This document shows, in pieces, positions 33,101 through 42,000 of a DNA stretch of 45,664 nt. The notes under the pieces were generated by a model that worked only from the letters and a program-made list of their open reading frames with translations, ran no database searches and was not told the DNA's origin. Within the stretch, counting starts at the first letter, position 1. Every line of letters starts with the position of its first letter. Where the stretch lies: positions 1-45,664 of the forward strand of contig JAAPAO010000263.1 in NCBI GenBank assembly GCA_013115145.1, read 5' to 3'. The position numbers were made by a program, and so were the translations under genes. This DNA comes from Perkinsus chesapeaki (lineage: Eukaryota; Perkinsozoa; Perkinsida; Perkinsidae).

Positions 33101-36100
33101 TATTATTGGGCAGAAATTCTGACTCCGCAGAGATGCAGAATAGAAAACCTTAAAGTACGAAGTCGCTGTTGAGTTTTAGACCACTTAGCTCCTTCCGAGG
33201 CATCATCCTTACCTCCTTAGTGATATTCGTAGGATTGAGGAACAGGGCGCCCAGAAGGCCGGCGTCTATTAGTATCCTCCCACAGCGAGGAGGGCTGTTA
33301 TTAACCATGTTGTGGAAGCACCTTATTATATGGGACATAAGCACTGGATCTTGCGTGCTGGACAGGGTTGACCTAACCATAATCGCAGCGATGATTATGC
33401 AAAGGAGCGGTATGAGCTGCTGCACCCTACAGCATAGCTTTAAGGTAGGGAGCGTCATCCCTGTGCGTGCCTATAATATGATCAACATTATCGGCAGCAG
33501 CGGCGCAGTTGGCCACTGTCATTGCCGCGTAGCGTCTTAGCTGCCGATGAAGGTTACGTTCGACCGGCGCTGAGGAGGCACTAGTGCTAGTGAAGCAATC
33601 GCTGGCGTACATCGCTCCTTGTCAAAGCGAGTGCCTCCTTCCATGTCCAGACCTCCGGCGGAGCCAGCAGCTAGTAAAGCGCAGGCGGCCTGACCGTGGT
33701 AAGGGCATTTTGTACAGTACAGTGTTGACCCCGTATAAGCGATATGAATGCCACGGTGTATTATTAACAACATCGTGTTTAAATGCTGGAGCTCAATGTC
33801 TTTATCATCAAGCAGTTTGTTATATATAAAATGTTCTCAGGACAGTGTAGACTGCCCCAGCATGCCGTGTAGGAATGATAAATCAGGGCTTGCGTCGCCA
33901 CTTGATCGAACGCGGACGACGAACGCATGGGACTCTGGACCGTATTATAATTCTTGAATAAGATATGATATCGCTGCTTGTATGTTTGCCGAGTAAAGAC
34001 TCATGAAAAGTACCAGGGGCCGTGTACCACAGCTTGCTCACCGGTTCGCGTGGTACACCGGGGTTGATCTGCTCACCTGAACCGAGTCCCCACTAGGGGC
34101 TGTTGGACTAGTAGCCGAGAGTGAGGCCATCAATTGTACTGCACAAACCCTCATAGGCAAAGGCAATTGGTCATGCATGGCCACCATCACTACCCCAGAT
34201 ATGAGACCCGTCTGAAGGATCTGATCGTGGTATCTGGCAACTGCCGCATCAGACACTGCCATGATGATGCTTGCCGGCTGCTACCTTGTGGTCATACTCA
34301 GATGCATATAAGCTCTCAGAACATGCTCCACCACGGAGGTTACAGCCGAGTCCACGTTATGCCTCAAAGCTTCATACAAAGCCGTGGCGCTACCGTCCAT
34401 GATGACACTGTGCGAGGACTGGTCGCTGAGCTCGTTGGCAATGATGCAAAGTGCCTGAGCAGTCAGATGTGATCGCTAAGACGGCGTATAGAGTAAGCGC
34501 ACCTGCTCCACGTAGTAAAGGCTGTGGTCGTTGGCGAAGCCTTCGATGACTTGATCTCCTCCACCGAGCGCTGCAAGCTTTGCGACAACATCAACACATT
34601 CGGGTGATTCCAGGATCATTCTGGCCGACTCCGAATTGAAGCTCACATGCGTCAGGACGTCCAATGCGGACAACCTAACACACATGCCTGTAACGATCAC
34701 ATCAGACTTCGGCGGCCCGTTCTCGTTCCGCTCGGACCGGATGTGATTCACTCATTATTAGCTAGGTCATAGAGGAATCACAAAGCATGTTATCGACTTG
34801 GGCATTAAGGCATCAGCAGATTGCAAACATTCACGTAGACCGTGATGAGCAATGATTGTGATGATGCGACAAACTATATCGTACACTGTGTGGCATGCAT
34901 GCATCGCGGAGCTCGGCAAGGTTGACCAGGGCATTATGAAGCTCGCATGGAGGTACTTGTAGTTTATGAATGGTGATGGTGTGCCAAAATGATAACGACA
35001 CCTTCGCCTCCGCACCTCACCTCATTTCCTCTGTGATATTGGATGCTTTGACATTCTTATCGACTTTAGTTTTGAGTATAGTTGCCAGATACGGCAAGAT
35101 TCCCATCTTAGGGAACAGCGCTTGGGCTCTGCTATCAACCGAGAGACCCCGAACAACATCCAAGGCCTGCGCCATCACTCTCGGGGAGGGATCGAACAAA
35201 TCCCTGAGCTAGCTTAACCGAGTGGTGCAAACAGCAACTCCTACTTCCAGGCGGCCTCATGAACCTTTAGGTCCTTAATCATAATTTCCCGGTGCATCGG
35301 GCATCCACTAAGATTCGATAACACGAACAAAGCGGCAACTTTGACCTGCTAGGAATCTTACACGTACGTTGATGTGTTCAACTTGCCTGGTCCTTGCGCG
35401 CCCCGCCATCGGCGACTTTTGAAAGTCTGGTGTAGATCTGGTACACTGCAGGCAGCACCTGCTCGCGGCGATTCGCGATAGCTCACTGCTATCGACCACC
35501 TTGTAGTTCAACATTGCTTGGCGGGTGCTTGAGGTCCCTGCGAGGTTCCCAAGTGCCGTCAATCCGTAAACGGCCAGGTCTGGTTCGTCCGACTCGTGGG
35601 CTACCCGCAGTAGCTCTGGTATCGCCCCGTTGACAGCTAGGAAGTCATGGCTTATATCGAATGACGTCAGATTAGCAGCTGCCAAGGCAGCATAGACCTG
35701 CCCTGGTTGATTCCCTTATCAAATGGTAGAGTCAGCCAACCTGAGCCTCAGGGTCCAGCGAGGAGAGGAGAGGCTGTATAGCTTTGGACCATCCCCCAGC
35801 GCGAAGGATCTTCATAACGTTCATGCGGCTGGCGCATTGGGCAGCCAGTGAGCCTGAAGGTTCTATGGACACTGTGAGCCGGTCTGGGCTTCATACGTAT
35901 CGCTTGCCGTTTATCTTTGACGCTTTTGACAGATTGCAAGGCCGCTATTAACTCCCCGAATGATGACATGTCGAGGAGGCGTATTCGAACACCTTACCCA
36001 CAAGCGACAATTGACCACTAGAAGCACCAAGACGCGAGATATACCTTGAAACCGTGTGAGAGACAACGGTAGCGGGAAATGCGAGGCTGTTCCCCAATGA

Positions 36101-36661
36101 GGTCTCCTATGACTGCCAACAGGCGCCCTCCTCTGAAAGTTTGTTCTATTAGCAAACAGCTGAGAGTGATATACTGAGCGGTATTGCAGAGCATGTTAAT
36201 GAGTCTGGCAAGCTGGGCTTTTCTAGCTGTCACCCGTTAGACTGACGAGCGTGTAGGGAGGGCTCATAAAAGCCATCGATGCTCGGGCAGTCGGAACCAA
36301 GGTTGTTGAGCTGGGCTATTACGCCAAGGCCACTAGTTCAGCTATACAACGGAGAAAAGTGCCGACATGATGTCATGGCTGTAGTCAAATAAGAATGACC
36401 GCAGACCCAGAATGAGCTCGGAGACCGCAAGCGTGCAGGTCGACTCCCCGGAAATCTGTTAGCCTTCCCCAACGAGGTAGCGAAGCTTCCTCACGGTGAA
36501 CAACAAACTGAGGAAGATGCAAAAGCCTTCCGTAAGTTCGAGAAATATCTTTTAAACTTCCTGCAAGCTCGGCGAGCACATACCTCTACGGAGTGATGTT
36601 CAGGGGCGACGAATAGATCCTGGTGCCCCGGTACAGAACGTAAGCGCTTCTTTCGACACAT
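15172..36661 (-). CDS. Giant ARM/HEAT-type helical repeat protein with embedded PDZ-like domain (many exons)
   Basis: About 21 kb of minus-strand exons with one consistent character: Leu/Ala-rich helical repeats such as VYGLTALGNLAGTSSTRQAM, KVAALFVLSNLSGCPM and RYLAGSLANLMSMP. Likely start ATG 36661 (MCRKKRLRSV, exon to 36584); ATG 35969 is an alternative. Solved joins include 35897/35862, 35741/35697 and a GC-AG intron at 35346-35386. Exon 21487-26468 is 4982 bp without an intron. A PDZ-like domain is split between the exon ending at 28097 (IGLKISW, HVMPEGAADRRGE) and exon 27618-27767 (VREGDLLIAIND). The final exon ends in TAA at 15172-15174 after DDDSSHDSS. No stop, start or intergenic gap clearly divides the stretch, which would make a protein of several thousand residues, but two or three adjacent genes cannot be excluded. 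ARM folds usually bind proteins; no specific orthologue is recognised and the cellular role is unknown. Confidence 0.7.
27618..28210 (-). other. PDZ-like domain inside the ARM-repeat gene
   Basis: Read on the minus strand, an acidic linker (EEEEEDDDESNE) leads into FTEVDVPRIGLKISW, with the IGLKI part standing where PDZ domains have their carboxylate-binding GLGF-type loop. VVKHVMPEGAADRRGE follows up to the donor at 28097/28096. The next exon, 27767-27618, continues in phase 0 with VREGDLLIAINDDTEV and ends RPLKLTLRHPI. This is the normal order of PDZ strands and the GD-x-L-x-x-I-N signature. The intron between them is 329 bp, long for this window. A PDZ domain would let the repeat protein bind C-terminal peptides of partners (family knowledge). 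Confidence 0.7.
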
Positions 36662-36820
36662 TGCCTTTTAAGTACAGAGGGCTACGTAACATAACTAATC
36701 GATTTTCTTGCGCGCCTCAAAATTATATTTTGTCTCGTTTTTTCTAACTGTGAACGGCTGCGCAAGATTCTCCGAAGGTTAATTGACTTACCGCGGGTCA
36801 GGAGTCTAATTGTTTAGTAA
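36662..36820. promoter_or_regulatory. Shared divergent promoter region
   Basis: Only 159 bases separate the likely start of the minus-strand ARM gene (36661) from the start of the plus-strand orphan gene (36821). The stretch is AT-rich with a T-run (TCTCGTTTTTTCTAAC). I see no clear TATA box. The poly-pyrimidine tract followed by CTAAC and an AG could be a splice or trans-splice acceptor for the plus-strand transcript. Joint regulation is inferred from spacing alone. Confidence 0.4.
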
Positions 36821-37525
36821 ATGTTCGAACGCTATCGTGCTGCTCGACGACGCAGTGGATCTGATATTCAATCAATCTTCCGTAACGAAATGGAAATATC
36901 AAGGCAAGGCACCATTGACTCATGCGACGGTGGAGAGGATAATAATGAAACCCCTCGAACACGAAGTGACACTATAGCCAGCGAACTGGTAGCCGCTACC
37001 GACCCACAAGTTGACAAAGGAGCGGTACCGGCTTCACCGACGATGTTAAGTGTTAAGGGTTGGCTATCCTCCAGTGGTCGAGATGAATCTGAGTTCACCA
37101 AGAACGCTGGTACAGTAATAAGGCATGCTCCAGGCAGCTTCACGTGGACCTTGCCGCGCCCCGATCTCACTGGAAGAATTGGTACGACTAGATTTAGAAT
37201 GTGCTCTGATGCCGATGCCTGCAAAGAGGCTTTTAAGGGAGCTGAGGTGGCTATGGAATACACCAAGAACGATGATGACGAAACAGTGTTGAAGCTATAC
37301 TCTATGCGGAACCGATTGGGCTTCAGGATTATGATTGATGATAATGAGATTGTTGTTAATGAGGAGGCAGCAAAGGTCGTATATGGGCGGGGGCTAAAAA
37401 GGCTTAGCGTTTACGCTTGGGGTGCATCTAGAAATTACGGGAATATGTGTTATACTGTGATGGTTAGTATTAGGAGTGATTTATACCAGTTAGTAAGAGG
37501 CTTCCAAGAGGAACGTGCATGGTGA
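36821..37525 (+). CDS. Orphan 234-aa intronless protein
   Basis: ATG 36821 to TGA 37523-37525. It has no signal peptide or membrane helix. The N-terminal 100 residues are polar and probably disordered, with basic (RAARRRSGS) and Ser/Thr/Asp-rich stretches (NNETPRTRSDT). The C-terminal half looks folded, with alternating hydrophobic residues (TVLKLYSMRNRLGFRIMI, VVYGRGLKRLSVYAWGAS). Unlike most genes here it has no introns. I do not recognise a family. It is transcribed away from the ARM gene from a 159-bp shared upstream region. Confidence 0.7.
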   Translation: MFERYRAARRRSGSDIQSIFRNEMEISRQGTIDSCDGGEDNNETPRTRSDTIASELVAATDPQVDKGAVPASPTMLSVKGWLSSSGRDESEFTKNAGTVIRHAPGSFTWTLPRPDLTGRIGTTRFRMCSDADACKEAFKGAEVAMEYTKNDDDETVLKLYSMRNRLGFRIMIDDNEIVVNEEAAKVVYGRGLKRLSVYAWGASRNYGNMCYTVMVSIRSDLYQLVRGFQEERAW

Positions 37526-37844
37526 AATATATCCTCTTAGAAACCAATATAATAACTAATTGATATAAAACCTAATATATTAATAGTTTTCTGAGGCTGT
37601 ACGAGTTGTCGGTGGTTGAATACTAGCAAATAGGAGATACTCGGTATGTTGGCAGCTCATTAGTGTGAATTTTGATTCTCCGTATCATTTATTATCGTTT
37701 TACTACTGTTATATGTCCCTCCTCTTCCTTCATTTCTTTCAGACTGATCGCTTCCAGTTCGCATACGAGATAAAAGCGCCTCAACTTGCCAACATCCAGT
37801 CTTCTTCTTCGTCATCATCACCACCACTGGGATCAACTTCCCCT
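37526..37844. other. AT-rich 3' flank between convergent genes
   Basis: An AT-rich tail follows the orphan gene. A plus frame starting at 37665 is low in complexity (Ser run from TCTTCTTCTTCGTCATC) and lies opposite the 3' end of the minus-strand gene at 37845, so I do not call it. Confidence 0.4.
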
Positions 37845-38097
37845 CTAAACATCAAATGTGATGTATTTTCTGTCAACGGTGAACCCGTGAGCTCTCATGC
37901 CATCTAATGTCTGGGCTGCACCTTTCTGTATCCCGTGTATCATTACTCTCATAAGAGGACGCATAGTTGCTAACCGCGTGAACGAAGCTGCTGCTGCTGC
38001 AGCAGCAGGTACTCTGAAGAAAACCGCCTTGTACTAGCAGCGCTTCGTAATTCTCCATCTTTTCCAGTAGTCGGGCTCCCTCCACATTTTTCTTCAT
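37845..38097 (-). CDS. Small protein, probable micro-intron or frameshift at a CTG/CAG tract
   Basis: ATG 38097 opens MKKNVEGARLLEKMENYEAL and LVQGGFLQ. In another frame, after a CTG/CAG tract, sense coding seems to continue as RLATMRPLMRVMIHG, QKGAAQTLDGMRAHG and VDRKYITFDV to TAG at 37845. Joining them needs removal of a GT...CAG segment of 16, 19, 22 or 25 nt (the acceptor is repeated every 3 nt, so all keep the same frame), or a single-base shift. The product would be about 75 aa: Met- and basic-rich, helical, without signal peptide. Continuing straight on instead gives a Ser/Arg-rich tail to TGA at 37873. The segment is a perfect inverted repeat (CTGCTGCTG-CAGCAGCAG), a place where sequencing or replication slippage is also likely. 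No family is recognised. It is divergent to the mL49 gene, 145 bp away. Confidence 0.4.
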
Positions 38098-38242
38098 GTC
38101 AATGTCGGCGACATTGTAACGTCAAATGGGAACTATTGGTATCATCATCATCACTTCCGATGATAGAAGGCGTTGCGTTAGCAGTGTGTTATTGTAAGCG
38201 TGCCACCGTTTCATTTCATCCTATTTATAAGACTTCTTGTGG
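38098..38242. promoter_or_regulatory. Divergent promoter region of the mL49 gene
   Basis: 145 bases between the minus-strand ATG at 38097 and the plus-strand ATG at 38243. It includes TTATTGTAAGCG and CCTATTTATAAG; the latter, about 25 bases before the mL49 start codon, resembles a TATA-like AT-rich box. Assignment rests on position only. Confidence 0.35.
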
Positions 38243-38951
38243 ATGTCGATATTAAGTCCGAGGCTTCAACCGAAGCGGTGGTCAGAAGTTGCCTTTCGTC
38301 AAGTGGCAATTCGAGGAGTTTTGCAGTCTAAATTCAAGCAGGTTCGAGATAAGGATACTACTAGGATACCTTATTACCTTAAACGAACTAATAGCGGTAA
38401 TTTGCCGGTCTACACTGACTTCAGAGGAGGCAAGCCCTACACTGTGGTGACCCATATAAGGGGAAATATGGAGGTAACGGGACACGGGAGGGCTCTGAGG
38501 GAGGAGGGGGGTACTGGTAGCGGCTGTGTTGAGGGCAGGGCATGTCCTATGAGCATATTATGGTTCTATTGCCCTGAGCGAATGAGGGGGCAGTCGGGGC
38601 TTTGTGGCGCTTAGTGGGGCTATGCTCGATGCCATGTTGGTTTAGTGGATATCAGGGAAGCTTAGTGGCGCTTAGTCAGGTTAATGCTGCTTGTCCTTGC
38701 AGTCCTTCGTTGCAGACCTCCGGTGTGTCCTCTTTGGCGAGCAGGAAGATCCCTCGATGAAGAACGCATCAACGGAGAGGCGAGAAGCCTCAAGTGGTGG
38801 TGGTTATGGCCGAACATCTGCGTCCATTCGGAAAGCCAAGAAGGAGGCAAAAGACCCGACAAGGGAGGTTATAGTGTTCGGTAACAAAATTAGAGTTATT
38901 GGCTTGCGGGAGAAACCAATAAAGCATTGGTTAATGGAACTTGGTTTCTGA
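38243..38951 (+). CDS. MRPL49: Mitochondrial large-subunit ribosomal protein mL49
   Basis: Structural protein of the mitochondrial 54S/39S ribosomal subunit (mL49/IMG2 family). Exons 38243-38473 and 38703-38951 (TGA) join in phase 0 through a 229-bp GT-AG intron (GTAACG...TTGCAG), giving 159 aa, the usual family length. The family core is clear: PYYLKRTNSGNLPVYTDFRG then KPYTVVTHIRGN at the end of exon 1, and REVIVFGNKIRVIGLREKPI followed by KHWLMELGF at the C-terminus, which matches the family's basic beta-hairpin and W-L-x-x-x-G-F ending. A Ser/Gly-rich, lysine-rich insert (about residues 92-125) lies between. The start is ATG 38243; the first 25 residues (ILSPRLQPKRWSEVAFRQ) are basic and aliphatic with almost no acidic residues, fitting a mitochondrial presequence. 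Confidence 0.88.
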
Positions 38952-39075
38952 TGTCGGAAAGACAGTCGAGTTTGTCAATAAAGACCTTGGTTTAAAGGCT
39001 GACAGCACCGCGGAAGGTTGGGAGGTGTCATAGTTGATAAATTAGCGCGCTTGCAGCAGCAACAGGGCTTGCTCT

Positions 39076-42000
39076 ATGGCATCAGTCGACGTCCATAATG
39101 TATCATTAAATAGCACAATCAACGGCGCTGGTCTCGGCCTGAGCACTCCTGATGACCTTGAAGCATTGAGGGGGCAAGATCCTCGACAGCTCTCTACCAT
39201 AACTTGTATAGATTTGTCACATAATCTTATATCCAGTCTGAGAGGCTTTGCCAAGTACACTGGCCTCATCGAGCTCAGGCTCTCCGGCAACAGAGTGAAG
39301 TGCCTGGATGGGCTTGATGGTTTGGTACACCTGAAACAGTTGGATCTGAGCTACAACAGGCTTACGTCCCTCGAGGAGGCTGGTACGAGCTTGGGGAGTC
39401 TGGTCAGCTTGGAAAGATTAGAACTGCAAGGGAACAGCATAAGAGAGCTACTGGGCCTTCAACAGGTAGTTGGGAATCGCAGGGGCACTGCGGCGGGCCA
39501 GTGGTGGACTCCCTCGTCAGTAGAGCGCTGAAGTCCCCTCCAGTGTATAGTGCGAAACTTTTTTTGGTTTTCTTCGTCCTCACCAATGTAGAAAGTCAAA
39601 TGCGTACACCCAACACTGCATAGGGCCTTAAATAGAAGAGAACACTTGAAAAATATGGAATGGAAGTACAGCAGCAGCAAGGTCGAATACGGTTGATGTC
39701 AGTGCTGGCGAGGAAGTGGTAATGCATCCCCATCTAGTAGGGAAGGGAGTGATGGTCTGATGTACTTGGATTTGAGGGATAACCATATAGGGGACCCCAC
39801 CCAGTTGCTGTATATATCTGGTACAGGGATCAAACAGGTGGGGTAACAAGGGCGGGGTGCTTGAAAGATCGAGCGGTGTTCTCCCTCGTGCATTGCTGGA
39901 AAAATCCTTAGTTCCGGAGAGCCCCGATGGAATACTGTACCCTCCAATCCTAGACAAACACAAATGTTGTTAATAATATCTTTCAAGGGGCGGCAGTGTG
40001 CCGCTGGCAGACGATGCATTTGCACTGAGCAAGGCCCTTGCCGCAAGGGAAGATCTTCGCAGCGCTTAGGCTTCGCCGCGAAGTCCGCACTGTGTTGGCT
40101 ATCAGGCCGCTTTCTATATTGAGTTATCATTAAGCCTGCTGGTGTCTTAGGAGGGTTTTCTTAATTCGGTACTGCTTTGTTTTGATCTCCTATAAGCAGC
40201 TATATGTACATAAAGGCCGGTCTGATACTGTCCGGTTGTCGATGCTGCGTCCAGTTGGCGAAGTTTCAGTTACTTCTGAAGGGTGCTCGAGAGCACTGTA
40301 ACACAATCTGCAACGAGCCCGGCTATCGGCTTATGGTCCTTCAAACCCTACCGAATATAGAAGTGCTGGACGGTCGAGTTGTCACAGAAGAGGAGAGAAG
40401 GGAAGCTCGGAGTAGACCATTGGTTATTATGTCTGAGAGGAAGAAGGATAGTCAACAGTCACAGACGACAAGGCAACAGCAGCAGCCACAGCAAGGTGAG
40501 AATACCCCTATATAGGGGGAGGCTCTCCACTGTCGCTCGCGGGGTCGCTTCGTGTGGCTGCCTCCCTGTCTCTTTTTATGCATGCCGAGTGCACGGTATG
40601 AGCGTATGAGGCTCTCATTCGGTGCTGGAATGTATCTGGGTTGTCGTCTACGTATTCTGATGATGAAATGGAATCTTAGGAGGAAAAATGGGGTAACTCC
40701 GCTTGCCTTTGCAGCCTACTACCGTTTGGCAGTAGGGGAATTAAAAGGCTTGAGGAAGCCAGATAGGCCATCACTAGTGTGATGTACTCAATATGGACTA
40801 TTCGGGTAGACTCTATTACGGCTCCGAGTGGGGAAGGCAGCGCAAAGCAGAGGAAGACAGGCGGCGGTCTACGCAATCCCTGGGCAGATGCACCGCAGTT
40901 CCAGACGAAGAGCTACTCCAAGGCAAAAGAGGTGAGGATCCCCGACCCAAAGCAATGGCTGCTAGCCTGGCTGCAGCGCTAGGTCGGATGCTCTCTGCCA
41001 GGTGAGGTTATCTTGGGAAGGTCCCACGAGAGCAGCAGCGGCGGCGTTGAGGCGAAGCAGACAGGTTGAAGCGGTTGAGACTCTATCCAGTCAGAATGAT
41101 CCATCGGCAGCTAACCGGCAGGTGAGGGCTGCGGCGCACTCGAAGATATGCGGGGAGGCTGGTGGCTGGTGTCGTAGGGTACCGACCATAAGGACTGTGA
41201 TAGGCAGATGGCACAGATGAGAATGATGGTCTCTACGATGCAGGAGCATTACGAAACATTGGTGGCCAGTGTTGTCGGTGTGGCAAGGGGAGAACGAGCG
41301 AGTGTATTCAGTTACGGGAGGCAGCCTCGAGATTAGATGGGACGCGCGGACAGCTGGAGGCTGCTGAGGGCGAATGTCGCAGGCTTGAGGTGAGGGAGAC
41401 CATCGCTATTAGGGGTCCAACAGGGGTAACTTAGGCGGCACTAAAGCACGGTGAGAAGGTGAAGAGCAAGCAAGAGGCGGCTTTGGCGAAAGATCTGAGG
41501 CTTCTCGAGGCTGATATGGAGAAGCGGATGAAACGGCTGAAGTTGACGGAGGTGGGTTATCCTTGTGCTCCTGCTGTCTGGGGGGATAGGTGAGATGTAG
41601 GACAAATTGAAGGAGAGTGAAGAGAGCGAGAAAGAGATGCGAAGGAAGCTGGAGGAATTTGAAGCCGCCAACGGAGATCTCAAGTTGGAAAATGCTCCAC
41701 TGCTGTTAGTAGGGATATCTTAGGGAGGCGCGCGGCGGCCTGCTGGCCAAGTGCTCTGAGCTGGAGGACAGATGCTTGGGCCTGGAAGGATACAGAAAGC
41801 GGGTTGAGGAGTTGGAGAAGGAACTGGGTGAAATAAAAGGGAAGGTGAGCTGTTCTGAGAGTCTGCTGCTGCTGTATAGCTAGGGCTCTGTTTGTAAAGG
41901 AACGAGGGGCAGTTGATGAGATAGTTGTGGCAAGCGGGTTAACGGAGGAAGACGTGACCAATGCGGTGGAGGCGGCGAAGAGGGAGGTTAGGTCTGAGGC

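Noticed and set aside
37665-37907. A plus-strand gene with a Ser run
   Set aside because: Low-complexity frame lying opposite the 3' end of the small minus-strand gene; no splice or motif support.
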